Assembly: GCF_020085105.1 (NCBI RefSeq)
Contig: NC_058058.1
Location: 3,543,587 to 3,607,586, forward strand
From: Siniperca chuatsi
Lineage: Eukaryota; Chordata; Actinopteri; Centrarchiformes; Sinipercidae
DNA: 64,000 nucleotides
Direction of reading: 5' to 3'
Below, piece after piece: positions 32,300-45,311 of the stretch. The notes under the pieces are model-generated. The model was not told where the DNA came from, searched no databases, and worked only from the letters and a program-made list of their open reading frames with translations. The position numbers and the translations under genes are program-made. Each line of letters opens with the position of its first letter. Position 1 is the stretch's first letter.

Positions 32300-33205
32300 A
32301 AGATAAGATAAGATAAGATGTACCTTTATTGATCCCCTGTAGGGAAAATTCAATTTGACACAGCAGCACAAGGGAATGTAGAAAAAAATTCTAAATTTCT
32401 AAAATATACATACAGTACATACACTCATACAGCAACTGTTTGTATATACATGCCCCCTAAGCGCTTTGAGGCTTATGGGGCTGGATGAGTCTGTGGCTGA
32501 ACGTGCTCCTGAGCCGGCTCAGCTCGGCATAGAGAGGATGAGAGGGGTTGTCCATGATAGCTTTCAACTTCCCTCTCATCCTCCTCTCTGTCACTGCCTC
32601 CACATTGTCCAGTTCCATCCCCACCACGGAGCTGGCCTTCCTCACCAGCTTGCCCACTTTGTTGGCACCACAAGTCCCCATGCCACCTCCCCAGCACACC
32701 TCAGCAAAGAAGGGAACACTGGCCACTACAGACTGGTAGAACGTCGTAGCAGCCTAGTGCTCACATTGAAGGACCTGAGCCTCCTCAGAAAGAACAGCCT
32801 GTTCTGTCCTTTCCTGTAGAGAGCCTCAGTGTTGTCTGACCAGTCCAGTTTGTTGCTGAGTTGCACCCATAGGAACTTGTAGGTGTCCACCATCTCCACC
32901 CCCTTACCCCTTATGGCGACAGGGGTGGGGGGCCTCTTGATGTGCTGGACCAGCAGCTCCTTGGTTTTCCCGATGTTGAGCTGTAGGTGGTAGCTGTCGC
33001 ACCATCCTATGACTCTGTACTACTCCTCCTTATCATCTGTGATACAGCCGACAATGGAGGAGTCATCCAAGAACTTCTATAAGTGGCACGTTCCCGAGTC
33101 GAAGCAGAAGTCAGATGTGGGGGACAAAAACGGTGACAGTACAGTTCCTTAGGGTGTGCCAGTATTGCTTGTGACCGCGTGTGACAAGCAGCCTTGTGGC
33201 CTGAT
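32300..33205 (-). mobile_element. Rex1-like LINE 3' part
   Basis: Reverse-transcriptase C-terminal region on the minus strand (GKLVRKASSVVGMELDNV, ERRMRGKLKAIMDNPSHPLY) in broken frames. The 3' end has GGGATCAATAAAGG followed by CTTAT repeats. Related to but distinct from the LINE at 21872. At the equivalent place in unit B only the last ~80 bp remain (51738-51815). Confidence 0.75.
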
Positions 33206-34135
33206 GGTTACAGTTAAAACTTTAAAAACTCAAAATGAAAACAATAATTTTTAGATTTTAAAACATCGGAAATGTGACATGAAGTTATGCATTGAGGAGA
33301 TCAGATCACGTATCAGCACAGCAGGTGATTGATTGTCAGTTCTGTGTAACCTCTACCTGTTACCTGTTTTAGCACAGCCACAACATTAGATGGCAGTGGT
33401 GACCATTATTGTCATAAGAAAAACCCAAAGCAGCTGTGTTTACTTTCTCTCACATTCACTTTGTCACACAAAGCAGGAACAGTGGTGCTGAGGAGAGAGA
33501 GTTTCATCTGTTCACAGCAGCTCCTACCTGCTTTAGGATACCACAGCTAAGCACTGTCAGGCTGCACTGACAGAGCTGTCAGATGTGACCTGCATTACAT
33601 CGTCTCATCATGTCTTTCTAAAATAATCATCTATCATTAAAATAATGGCTTTAAAATCATTAGACTGGGAGAAAGATAGCCATGCACATTAAACAATGAA
33701 CGAAAAGAGTTCTTGAGCCAAAATATTACAATTACAGTATTTTCTTCATACAGAGTTATGCAGAGTAGTTTTATTCAATGAATTGATAAGAATGCAGAAA
33801 ATAAAAGTTACACTGTTATTGCATCAAGATTATTTATTTAAAAGTGGATTTTAATCTGGTTATCGACACTGTGAAGCCTTCAAGAATTGTTGCGCTTTAC
33901 ATCAAATTTCAAATGTCAGACCCAATAAGATAATAAGTATTGATCCATTAATAGACCTCATCATCAGAGTCCCTGTTGGAGTCAGTCAGAGCATTTCCAT
34001 AGAGAGCCACTTTGCATCAGCAGCACCATGCTCCAGTGCTCTGGGAGAGTTTATAGTCCTGAGAGTTGAACACTGGATGACTGACAGCTGTCCTTCATGA
34101 CAACAGAAGCCACAGAAATCCTCCTCATCAAAAAC

Positions 34136-34609
34136 ATGACTTTGATCTCCGTCCTCATCTGGACTCTCCTCTGCTGCTGCTTCACAGGTAAAGTCCAGAG
34201 AATCAAGCTCCTCTCCTCTGTGAACATCCGTCCCTCTGAAATGAAGCCGACAAAACCATGACGCTGCTTTATGTTTTTGTCTCTGTATCCTCAGAGTCCA
34301 GCGGTCAGTACACAGTGACTCAGCCTGGAGCAGTGAGCTCTGCTCTGGGAGGCTCCGTCTCCATCAGCTGTAGGACCAGTCAGAATGTTTATAGCTCAAA
34401 CCGTTTAGCCTGGTACCAACAGAGAGATGGAGAAACTCCTAAACTCCTCATTTACCTTGCTAGCACTCGAGCATCAGGGATTCCAGATCGTTTTACAGGC
34501 AGTGGATCAAACTCTGACTTTTACTCTGACCATCAGTGGAGTCCAGACTGAAGATGCAGCAGTTTACTACTGTAAGAGTTACATGAGATCAACAGTCAGT
34601 ATGTGTTCA
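34136..34609 (+). pseudogene. Ig V segment V10, frameshifted in FR3
   Basis: Duplicate of V1. Leader 34136-34187; V exon starts at 34295. One extra T in the SDFTL region shifts the frame to a stop (SDHQWSPD), and one base is missing in CDR3. FR1 to CDR2 are normal (NVYSSNRLA). RSS 34610-34637 consensus. Confidence 0.92.
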
Positions 34610-34715
34610 CACAGTGAAAAAGCGTCGTACAAAAACCTCCCTCAGTCAGACTGAACAGAAACTGAAGTGACTGCTGCAGCTGGAAGCTACTGCAGAGACT
34701 GATACACTTCACTGA

Positions 34716-34753
<38 letters not shown>

Positions 34754-34757
<4 letters not shown>

Positions 34758-35257
34758 CACACAGACAAATTCATTTAGCGGTTTGAACATTTCACCATTG
34801 TTGCTTTAATCACCAGTGAATATGTATCAAAACAAATTTAACAACAAAAAAATTATCTTGATGGAAACCAAATTACTTTCTCCGTCACATTTTCTCACCA
34901 TCCATTCATATCTCATTATAATCTCATGTTCTTATCAATTTTCTGAAGAATATAAAGGCCAACCTGGGACAGTTAATGAGAAAAGGCTTGGTCATCAGCT
35001 TTGACCTCAGCTTCATACTGGATCACAGTTTTCTCAACAATTTCCGGAAAATGCAAAGACATAGATCAGCATCAGAAACCTTTGCAATAAAAAATGTCCA
35101 AACAAAACCTGTACATCCTTCAAATCACACAAAATATTACTTTAAATATGTAAAACTATGTTATCTAATGAAAAGCTCAAAATCAAATGAAATCATAAAA
35201 AGGCAAAAGACATAAGTTACCTACTTAATATGACTAGATCTACATAAATAACTCTTA

Positions 35258-35301
<44 letters not shown>

Positions 35302-35481
35302 CAATGCAATAACACATTTTCCCCTACATGCAACTCAAAAACCCAACAAATACACTGCGATTAAAATTCATTCTTGACCATGGAAACACCAAAACAATCT
35401 GCACAACTTCCATCCACTAACTGTTGTGAAGCTTTCAATCCTATCACATGATCTTCCTCAGCAGATGGAGTTGCCCAGTTG
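34754..35481. other. V10 3' flank with expanded (TA)n
   Basis: Copy of 1325-2033. The TA run is 40 bp here (35261-35300) against 24 bp in unit A. No gene. Confidence 0.65.
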
Positions 35482-35727
35482 TCATTGAAATGTAGATTTG
35501 GAGAAGTTCTTGTATTTCAAATACATGGGCCGGACGTGGCCATCCAACAGGCGGGGGTCAGGCACCGTGTAGTTTCTAGAGCACCTCCTCTTTTTGTATT
35601 CATCACATGTGATGGAAATAAAGCATCGTTGGTTCAGCACGTCGATCAAAGATCCGTAGGTGTAAAGCAGGAAGTCCTGCACAATAAGGATGTGAGTCTC
35701 CTCCTCCTCCTCCTCATGGTCAGGCTT
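35482..35727 (-). pseudogene. nmrk2-like fragment, third copy
   Basis: Same kinase piece as at 2034-2282, with [15 protein letters not shown] and [15 protein letters not shown]; one residue of the PDPPG motif is lost through a small deletion. Ends at the same point as the other copies. Confidence 0.73.
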
Positions 35728-35869
35728 TGGGACATCTCAGTATCCAGGGTGTTATTAACGCCATGCGACGACCTCTCAAACCTGGTTCTCCAACCAAGCA
35801 TAGATCGTACTCTTTTTGGCATTCAATGCCAAATGTTCAATGCAATAAATTCTTCTCAGGCTTTGTAGT

Positions 35870-36760
35870 TTACTCTAATAGTTCATGTACGCATGCGTCG
35901 GCGTTGTGTGTGCCCGCCAGAGGCAACGTCTTAAACCGTCAGAATTTGACATTTTATCCCGTTTTAAGCCACTTTTCATGCTACACTTTTATCCTGGCTA
36001 TTTGTTACCCATATGTTTTAACATGGTAAAAGTTTTTAGTCATCGGACGTGTGGATCTTTATTTGAAGTTATTTTAAGTTGGCTGTCAACTCAACGTGGT
36101 TTACCGGACTACCTCCACTGCTGCTAGCTCAGCTCGGTTTGTTTTTTGCCTGGCGGCTAGGCTAGCCGGTCGCTTTTATTGAGGATTTTAAGCTTGAGGG
36201 AGTCTAGCTTATGATCCCACTCCTTCGTGGCTTGGCTCCATCATCACAGGCGCTCCGGGGCATGAAGTTGTTTCAGCTAAGCCTGAAGATCAGTCGCTCC
36301 TCATGGGTGCAAAGCCCAAAGCAATGGCCTTTTCTACTCCTTGCCATGTCCCAGTGGAGGCACGGTCACTCGTCGGCGGGGGTGGTGAGAAGTCTCCAGT
36401 GGGTTCGAGTCCACGTCAACTGGAGCACTGACATGGTGCAAAGCGCCCACCTCCCCCTCCTTCACTCCCGCTGGCAAACAGGTTTGACATCCTGGAAACG
36501 CAGGGCTTCCCTCCACTGGAGGGACGCTCCCATTTTCCAGCGGTCAAGTCCTCCTCCTCCTCTTACTGAAAGTTACTGAAAGAGGCCCGTGATCACGAGA
36601 AGCTCTGGAGGTCTTTATTGTTATTATCTCTTATTTAGTTTTTGCCCAACATGTATTTTATCATTCACTGTGGTATTTAATTTTCTCTCTCTGTGAAGCA
36701 CTTTGTACTTTGTTTTGATAAGTGCGTTGATAAAGTGTGTTATAATTATTATTATTACTC
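35870..36760 (+). mobile_element. Non-LTR retrotransposon remnant, unit B copy
   Basis: Duplicate of 2440-3320, ending in the same AAGCACTTTGTACTTTG tail, with a small deletion inside the TATAAATAAAG part. A reverse-oriented LINE tail follows at 36862-37003. Confidence 0.55.
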
Positions 36761-37406
36761 CGATTCATTAAACTTTCTGGACTCTAAAACTTTTAAACAT
36801 GAGAATTTCTACCAATGTCACATTTCATTTGTAAGACACATACAGTATATCTTATAATTCACTTCAATATATTTATATAGCGCCAACTCATAACAGAAGT
36901 TATCTCATTGCACTTTTCCTATAGAGCAGGTTTAGACCTTTACAGAGACTCGACAAATTCCACCATGAGCAAGCATTTGGCGACAGTAGCAAGAAAAAAC
37001 TTCCTGTGTGTAGCATGAAGGGACTACTAACTTATTTTCATTATACAACCTTGTGTTGTATAATGATAAATAAATTACCTTGTACCTAAACATGTTAAAC
37101 CTGCATTAATATTAATATAATTAATCACTGTCAAGAAAGACCATATTACCAAACTGGAAACACAGAAAAAACCGGGATCAGTTTTCTACCAGACTTTTCA
37201 ATATCCTCTACATGTAAATATGTAAATATGCAGGGCAACGCTTTCAGCACTGAGGGGAAACACCATGATATGTTGAGGACAGCTACAGTTCACTGACTCT
37301 GTATGTTTGCATATGTGTCCTGCCTCTCTGCTCCCAGCCGTTAAGAGGCCAGTGTTGATCAGTGGCTGTCCAGGCCTTTCAGAGCCACTGACACGCCAGC
37401 AGCACA

Positions 37407-37974
37407 ATGATGATGTCACTGATTCTACTGCTGGCCACCCTGGGGCTCCTTGTTCAGGGTGAGACTCTCTTCTGAAAACTTTGCTTCAGGATGCAAACAG
37501 GTTCACCACAATGATGTTCTGCTGTGATGGAGAAACACTGAAACGAGCGGCATTTACCTTCTTCCATCTACTCTCCATGTTAAAGAAATTAGACTCTTCT
37601 GTTTGGATGTTGATCATCTCTCTCCAAAGTGGATTTGTCTCAATAACCCTTCTGCTCTTTTTCATGTTTTCCAGATTCATCAGGAGAAATCATCCTGACT
37701 CAGTCTCCTGAATCTCAGTCTGTTGTTCCAGGACAGGCTGTCTCTATCAGATGTAAAGCCAGTTCAAGTGTTGGTACTTGCCTCAACTGGTACCTTCAGA
37801 AACCTGGAGAAGCTCCCAAACTCCTGATTTATTATTCTACAACTCATCAGTCTGGAGTTTCAGATCGTTTTAGTGGAAGTGGATCTGGGACTGACTTCAC
37901 TCTGACCATCAGTGGAGTCCAGACTGAAGATACAGGAGATTATTATTGTCAGCACTGTAACAGCTGGCCATTCA
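37407..37974 (+). CDS. Ig V segment V11 (second V family)
   Basis: Duplicate of V2 with essentially the same protein. Leader 37407-37458 (MMMSLILLL), V exon 37675-37974 ([11 protein letters not shown] to QHCNSWPF). It keeps the extra Cys in CDR1 and CDR3. Both copies have stayed open since the duplication, unlike most V1/V3/V4 pairs, which argues that the product is used or that little time has passed. Confidence 0.9.
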
Positions 37975-38002
37975 CAAAGTGATTCAACGTCGTACAAAAA
38001 CC
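37975..38002 (+). other. 12-RSS of V11 with altered heptamer
   Basis: CAAAGTG heptamer (37975-37981), 12-bp spacer and ACAAAAACC nonamer. The same third-base change as V2, so it predates the duplication. Confidence 0.8.
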
Positions 38003-39060
38003 TCCCTCTTCTAGAGAGGAACTGATCTGAACGAACAGCTGCACAGAAATTAAAACACTACAGGATTGATTAACATATATTTTATGGTAGACCACAACAG
38101 CACTTTCAGCATTAAAACGTTTTTCATATTTCTGTTAAATATAGTTTCAGGAGTATTCTTTGTGCAATTTGCACGCAAGTATACGTTGGCTCAAAGTCAG
38201 AATTGATATTAGATCATTTCAGTTCTTAAAACATTCTAGTTTAAGTAACAGTAAAACACATAATCAACATTTTGGTACAAATGTTTAATAAATACTTAAT
38301 TTGAAACTTTGAAAAAGCCAGAAACTTCAAATTGTCAAACTCAGAGCAGAAAATTATCAAAGAATTTCAGCACTTAACAAAAGAAAATATATTCATGCAT
38401 TTCTGAATTACACAGTATCGTTGGTACATTTTATTACACTCAAACACGTTGAGTGTCTTGTTGTTAATTAGATCATCTCGATAAACTATATAATACAGCA
38501 CACTTCAATACAGAATAGGACACTGAGAATGATTCTTTGTAAAATGTTCAGAGAAAGTTACAAAATCCTATCAATCTGACCCTGAGACAAACTCCGTGTC
38601 TTAAGTTTAAATGGACCCACTGTTTTAAGTCAAAACAGCAACTTATGACGTCAGTTACAGATTTATAATATGCATGGAAACCAGTGATTTAATGAATAGG
38701 TCTTATTGTTTGATTACAACAGCAAGAGGCAGAGACTGTGCTATCTTCTCGTTTGTGTGGCAAGTCTTTTGGTGAAGTTACTCTGTCTCATTTAAACACT
38801 ATCTGGTGGAAAATCTCAAATAATATTCATGTTGTGTGACTTTATGCAGATGATACCCTCCTTTATATTTCTGATCTCAAAGATCCTTATTGTAGTTTTT
38901 TAGACTATAAAATTCAGATCTTCAGAATCATTTCTAGATACAAATTAAGAACATATCAACACACTGATCTTCCACAAGGGTAGACATTAGTAATAACAAA
39001 CAGCTTTGTGTTTTACCATTAAAATGGTCTTACTATGTGAATTGTTACCAAAGTTAATTA
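38003..39060. other. V11 3' flank and RT fragment
   Basis: No gene. The left part is unrecognised AT-rich sequence. 38770-39060 is the copy of the L1/Tx1-type RT fragment (LYADDTLLYIS). Confidence 0.55.
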
Positions 39061-39361
39061 ATATATATATATAAAACTGGAACAACTATAGAAGAATAGC
39101 CACAGTCTTAAATCTGTTTCAGATGTGACAATGTGCATTAATCTGACTAATGTTCGTAGTCTATAATACATGTCAAAAGACAATTCACTTTTGAAATACA
39201 CGATATAATCTTTATTGTTTTAAAATGTTGAAACCATCAACAAGCAAGAACACGTCAATGTTGAAACATGTCATGAGACAAAGAGAGAACCAGAGAGTGA
39301 GAGAGTGCAGACTGAGAGCAGTAGCAGAGTAAAACCAGTAGCAGAGTCCCAGTGAGTCAGG

Positions 39362-39693
39362 TCAGGACTGGGGACACTGGTCTCTCCTCAGTGTCTCTGA
39401 GACCAGAGTCTGGCAGCCCTGGGTGGCCTCACAGGTCACAGAGCCCACCTTCCTCCACTGGTCTGCAGGGAGCCTCAGGGTGCTGCTCCAGCTGTAGTGG
39501 CCGTCCTTCTCCAGCACCCCGGGGCTCCTGCTCTCCTCCCAGCTGCTGCTGCTGCTGCTGCCGTCCACCTTCCAGGTCAGACTCCAGTCTGAGGTGAAGC
39601 CCTTGTTGGCCAGGCACATGAGCGTGGCCTTCCCCTGCTGCAGCTCCTCTCTGGAGGGGGGCAGCACCGTCAGGGTGGGGACTACTCGACCCA
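39362..39693 (-). CDS. Ig light-chain constant exon C5, intact
   Basis: Full constant domain of the GRVVPT subtype. The acceptor CTGCAG precedes TGGGTCG, so with the J-derived A it reads Met-Gly-Arg. Domain order: [15 protein letters not shown], first Cys in [16 protein letters not shown] and a six-Ser run, [28 protein letters not shown], second Cys in SVTCEATQG, and the end [11 protein letters not shown] with the heavy-chain-bonding Cys. Poly(A) signal at 39211-39216. No J lies between C5 and C6, so it probably depends on J3/J4 transcripts that skip C6. Its unit A twin C1 is deleted. Confidence 0.93.
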
Positions 39694-40354
39694 CTGCAGA
39701 GAGAGAGAGAGATTAATAAAATTTACATGAGGGAAACTAAACTCCACCTTGTTGGCTGCAGCAGAGGAGGCTACTAGTTCTGTTGGGCTCAGTAACCATG
39801 CAGAGTAGTTTTCTACAATTAACTGATGAGAATGTAGACGAGAAGAAAAAGTAAAACATTTTTGTGCGACAGGATTTTTTTATTGTAGTGGATTTTATTC
39901 TGGTTAACGACACTGGGAAGCCTTCAAATTTCAAATGTCAGACACAATAAAATAAGTAATAATAAGAAAACTTTATTTATAGAGCACTTATCAAAACAAA
40001 GTACAAAGTGCTTCACAACAAGAGAAATAAAATACCACAGTGAATGACGAAATATAAAGAAATAAAACACGTAAAATACACAAAAGCAATAAAATAAACA
40101 GTAAAATAAACAGCCAGTTCAGGTAAAGTCAGGATATGCTTTTTTGTATATATAAGTATTGATCTATTAATAAACAGCATCATCAGAGTCTCTGTTGGAG
40201 TCAGTCAGAGCATTTCCATAGAGAGCCACTTTGCATCAGCAGCACCATGCTCCAGTGCTCTGGGAGAGTTTATAGTCCTGAGAGTTGAACACTGGATGAC
40301 TGACAGCTGTCCTTCATGACAACAGAAGCCACAGAAATCCTCCTCATCAAAAAC

Positions 40355-40837
40355 ATGACTTTGATCTCCGTCCTCATCTGGACTCTCCTCTGCTGCTGCT
40401 TCACAGGTAAAGTCCAGAGAATCAAGCTCCTCTCCTCCGTGAACATCCGTCCCTCTGAAATGAAGCCGACAAAACCATGACGCTGCTTTATGTTTTTGTC
40501 TCTGTATCCTCAGAGTCCAGAGGCCAGGTCACAGTGACTCAGCCTGGAGCAGTGAGCTCTGCTCTGGGAGGCTCCGTCTCCATCAGTTGTAGGACCAGTC
40601 AGAATGTTTATTATGGTAGCCCATACCACTATTTAGCCTGGTACCAACAGAGAGATGGAGAAACTCCTAAACTCCTCATTTACTTTGCTAGCACTCGAGC
40701 ATCAGGGATTCCAGGTCGTTTTACAGGCAGTGGATCAAACTCTGACTTCACTCTGACCATCAGTGGAGTCCAGACTGAAGATGCAGCAGTTTACTACTGC
40801 CAGAGTTATCACTACATCAACAGTCAGGATGTGTTCA
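40355..40837 (+). CDS. Ig V segment V12 (main family, long CDR1), intact
   Basis: Leader 40355-40406, V exon 40514-40837. CDR1 [15 protein letters not shown]3 [15 protein letters not shown] 40838-40865 consensus. It is the functional counterpart of V3. It lies about 3.5 kb from J3/J4 with C6 between them, so joining must invert the C6 region and place V upstream of a J. Confidence 0.93.
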
Positions 40838-41145
40838 CACAGTGAAAAAGCGTCGTACAAAAACCTCCCTCAGTCAGACTGAACAGAAACTGAAGTAACT
40901 GCAGAGACTGATACACTTCACTGAGGACACACACACACACACACCAATTCAGATTTACAGAATGAAACAATTACAAACAGGACTTACTGGAAAATCATCA
41001 AATTTCAAAGTGTGTAACAATAGAGCGATTACAGATACCAAAACATCAAATTTCATCATTAGTTTTATTGTGGACACAGATAGAAACTGAAGTGACTGCT
41101 GCAGCTGGAAGCTACTGCAGAGAATGATACACTTAAGTGAGGACT

Positions 41146-41172
<27 letters not shown>

Positions 41173-41177
<5 letters not shown>

Positions 41178-43030
41178 TTGACAATGTCATTTAACTGGAT
41201 CAGAACTAATAATCTATTGAAATAATTGAATAAGCAAATTATATAATTATCAATGGACATAAACAAACTGTTCTATTTATTAATAGGAACTGGACAGTTA
41301 CATTAAAATAAATTAAGTTTACCATCACAGCTTCTCACCATCAGTTCATAGCACATTAGGATTTGATCCCATTTTTGTCATTAATAACAAACCCATTTTT
41401 AACCATGAACCCATGAACATGTAGCAAAATAACTTTAGTGACAAAAAATGATATTGATGGAAATTAAATGACTTTCTCCATTTCAGCTTCTCACCATCCA
41501 TTCATGTCCCATTATAATCCCATGATGTTATCTGATTTGCCAATGAATAGAAAGGAGCCAAACCAAGACACTTTATGAGAAAAGTCTTGGTCATGACCTT
41601 TGACCTCAGCTTCATACTGGATCACAGCTATTTCAACTATATGCACTCAAAGGAAAATATGAAGACACAGGTCAGCTGTCACAGCCTGTCATGTCCTCAC
41701 CAGCCCGTAATCACCCATACCTGCTCCTAATTACACTCCTGCCCTTAATCAGCCCCAATCACACCCAGGATAAAACAAAACCTGTAGATCCTCAAATATC
41801 AGAAAATATTGTTTAAAATAAAAACTTGTGTCAACTAAAAAGATGAATAGGAATTGTAATAATAACAAAAGACATAAGTGTCCTCTTTGATATAACTATA
41901 TCTACATACATGACTTTAACTGCACATAAATAAAGCATATGCAAAAACTCCATCTGCTGAGGAAGGTCATGGAATTCGATCCAAAGCTCCAGAATAGCTA
42001 CTGAATGCAGCTTGTGCTGAAATGATCATACAAAATGTTTAGTTAAATGAAAGAATTAAAAAAAAAACCCATAAAAAACTAATGAGAACTAAACTCACAC
42101 AGTTAAAAGTTTTAAGGTTATATTTTAGTGAAACAGAGATTTCAAAATTTAAGACTCATTCCAATGATACTGTAAAAAATAATTTAATACAGTGAGACAT
42201 TAGTGGTTTCATAAGTTTTCCTTTATTTGAGGTTGAGTATTTAATTTAAATTCAATGCACCTACGTGTAGATTCTGCAAAATTTGAGATCACATTTATGT
42301 TTTGTTAGTTTCGTATATTCATTTGTTATTTTTGAGTCTTTTATTTCAAAGCCTGAAATCATTTTTATTGAAATGTTTGTAGATTTATTGACAGGACTGA
42401 GTATATTGTCTTCATGCAAATAAAACATTTACCAAATAGGAATCCTCATTTACCTCAGGGTTTAGAGATACCTGGGGGATTTTCCATGAAAGGGTTAACC
42501 CATGTTAGAACACTCAAAATATAAGTTTAAAAAAACTACATCTGTTCTAAACAGAGAAAACAGGTAATAAAGTCTTTCTCTGCAGCTAATAAACTTTAAG
42601 ATATAATGACATATAAGAATATTTTTACATCTGAAAACCATCGACCAGTGCAATAACAACATTTTAAGCATCATGTAAATAATGACAAATGACAGATATG
42701 CAACACTGACATTAAATCTTTGGTGTAAAAATCTGAGATAAGAACCATGTGATATTATCTCATGCTGACAATACTCATTTGTTTTTAATCCTTTAAACTG
42801 TATTGAGTAATGTAGATTTAAGTAAACTACACTTTTAAACATCAAAATGGCCCCCTTTCATCCATCATTCACACCTTGTTTATACCTGCATTAATGTAAT
42901 CCCAGAGTGTATTAATAAAACCATCACCAGTAATGAGAAAGTCTTACATTGACATCAGTTATAATCTTGCACTGATAAAATGAAGAAAAAGGCATCTTTC
43001 ATGAAATATGATTTAATTTGAAATTACGTT
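41173..43030. other. Non-coding stretch 3' of C6
   Basis: Copy of 7609-9475, AT-rich, with the short LTR-like fragment at 41687-41775. A scar of a lost V (flank sequence plus CA run) precedes it at 41085-41172. Confidence 0.6.
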
Positions 43031-43204
43031 TTTATTTTCTTGCAGGATTAACAGCATGAGCATTATTACAACAATGAAACGTCACTACTTAAAGTTGAAT
43101 AATGTTAAAATGATCTGATGACAGAAAGAGAGAGACAGTGTTGCAGAGTGCAGACTGAGAGCAGTAGCAGAGTAAAACCAGTAGCAGAGTCCCAGTGAGT
43201 CAGG

Positions 43205-43533
43205 TCAGGACTGGGAACACTGGTCTCTCCTCAGTGTCTCTGAGACCGGAGTCTGAGAGCCCTGGGTGGCCTCACAGGTCACAGAGCCCACCTTCCTCCA
43301 CTGGTCTGCAGGGAGCCTCAGGGTGCTGCTCCAGCTGTAGCGGCCGTCCTTCTCCAGCACCCCGGGGCTCCTGCTCTCCTCCCAGCTGCTGCTGCTGCTG
43401 CTGCCGTCCACCTTCCAGGCCAGACTCCAATCTGAGGGGAAGCCCTTGTTGGCCAGGCACATGAGCGTGGCCTTCCCCTGCTGCAGCTCCTCACTGGAGG
43501 GGGGCAGCACCGTCAGGGTGGGACGGGCATCAC
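43205..43533 (-). CDS. Ig light-chain constant exon C6, intact
   Basis: Full SDARPT-subtype constant domain: [15 protein letters not shown], first Cys in [16 protein letters not shown] with six Ser, second Cys in SVTCEATQG, and the end [12 protein letters not shown]. The acceptor CCTAG joins J phase 1 to give Ser-Asp-Ala-Arg. Candidate poly(A) signal at 43031-43036. With J3 and J4 this is the complete J-J-C module of unit B. Confidence 0.94.
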
Positions 43534-44349
43534 CTAGGAGACACCAATCAGCTTAGAGGACAGGGACCACACAACTGTCGATCAACCACTAGACACCTGG
43601 TAACCGTTACTGTGTGAGAGCTAATTTTCTCCTTTAAGGAGTTTCTGTCAGATGGTTTTTCTGCTCCACCAGTCACTCACTCACACATTGTTTCACTTCC
43701 CTTTAAGAAGCCTCTCATGCATATCAGCGCTGAGAGAATCATCATACAGAATGAGCTGAAATATGTCAAACTACACTGGAAATAAAAGGAGCAGATTTGG
43801 CAAAATGTTCAAACTTTCTCATCAAAATCATCCAAAATCTTAACTATACATTCCTTTAAAGTATTTAGTGGAAACATAAACAATACAAACAGTTAATTGA
43901 CAACAATCAAATCTTCTTTATGTGGATTTCAATCATCATTACCAAACTGTTTGAAACAATATATGACACAACAAATTGATTTTCCACATTTTCAAATACA
44001 CATCTTTGACTTCGCTCTGTTCACTTTTCTTGAAGAAAGTTATTTTTTAATTAATCATAACAACAGTTATCATTTGGGTGGACAATTTTAAACAAATTAA
44101 GGCAAACACTTTTACATTAAGATTGAAGTTTTATCCTTTCTACAATTCAAGCTTTTTGAATTTCAGTATGACAGGAATTTGTATCGAAAGTTTAGTAAAA
44201 CTGCTCTGAGTTAGCCTCCATGATAAAGGAGGAGAAATAAAAACATGAATACTTAATATTTTATAATTAAAACACTGCCTCAAATATACAAAACTGAATT
44301 TAAAACATTAATTTACAATATTATTTTAAGTATTTGTGCAGAAACTTAC
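43534..44349 (-). other. J3-C6 intron
   Basis: Copy of the J1-C2 intron with the same hairpin and one changed E-box (CAACTG). No exon inside. Confidence 0.6.
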
Positions 44350-44426
44350 TTCCAACATCCAGTCTGGTTCCTCCACCGAACGTGTTCCACAGTGATACAA
44401 ACTCATTGAGCCGCCGTACAAAAACC
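44350..44426 (-). CDS. Ig J segment J3 with 23-RSS
   Basis: J coding part 44350-44387 encodes [12 protein letters not shown], with a GTAAGT donor. RSS 44388-44426 with heptamer, 23-bp spacer and nonamer as in J1. Intact. Confidence 0.93.
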
Positions 44427-44737
44427 TCTCACTGTAGAGAGACACGGCTCTCTGACTTTGACAGACTGAACTAAACCTACAGGCCCTCAAGATGCAACTT
44501 TACCATTAAAATTGGAAACAATAACTTCTTCTCTGGCTAAATATTTTATCTTTATTGGAATGAGTTTTATTTAATTTTTATTGCTGAAGTGAACTTAGTA
44601 TCTTACTGCAAAATATTTGTAAAAAAATTCGACATTACAATGGAAAGGCAACAATTTTTTTCTGGCATTCTGAATATTAAAGAATTAAAGAGAAAAATAG
44701 CTCCTGAAACAATACAAATTTTGAACATTTGACTTAC

Positions 44738-44814
44738 TTCCAACATCCAGTCTGGTTCCTCCACCAAAAGTCCACCACAGTGATACAAACTCATTGAGCC
44801 GCCGTACAAAAACC
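44738..44814 (-). CDS. Ig J segment J4 with 23-RSS
   Basis: J coding part 44738-44775 encodes [12 protein letters not shown]. The first residue is Trp, where J2 and J6 have Leu. RSS 44776-44814 is consensus with a 23-bp spacer. Intact. Confidence 0.93.
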
Positions 44815-45311
44815 TCTCACTGTAGAGAGACACGGCTCTCTGACTTTGACACAAACAAACTCACCAGAATTAGTCTCTGTTTGTAAAATGTATTCAGATA
44901 AAATGAAAAGTGACAATAAAAACAACAGTAACAAATTTCCACACAAATGTTTATTTTATACATATTGATTTCCTATTAAATTTATAGTAATTGCTCTAGC
45001 AATACACTTGAATGAGAAAGGAGACATTTGGAAACAAAATATGTCTAGAAGAATAAAGCCAAAATCATTTAAAACAGGTTTTGAAAGATTCCTAATCACT
45101 ATTCCGACAAACTGATTGATCCATTGGGAAACAGCATCATCAGAGTCCCTGCTGGAGTCAGTCAGAGCATTTCCATAGAGAGCCACTTTGCATCAGCAGC
45201 ACCATGCTCCAGTGCTCTGGGAGAGTTTATAGTCCTGAGAGTTGAACACTGGATGACTGACAGCTGTCCTTCATGACAACAGAAGCCACAGAAATCCTCC
45301 TCATCAAAAAC

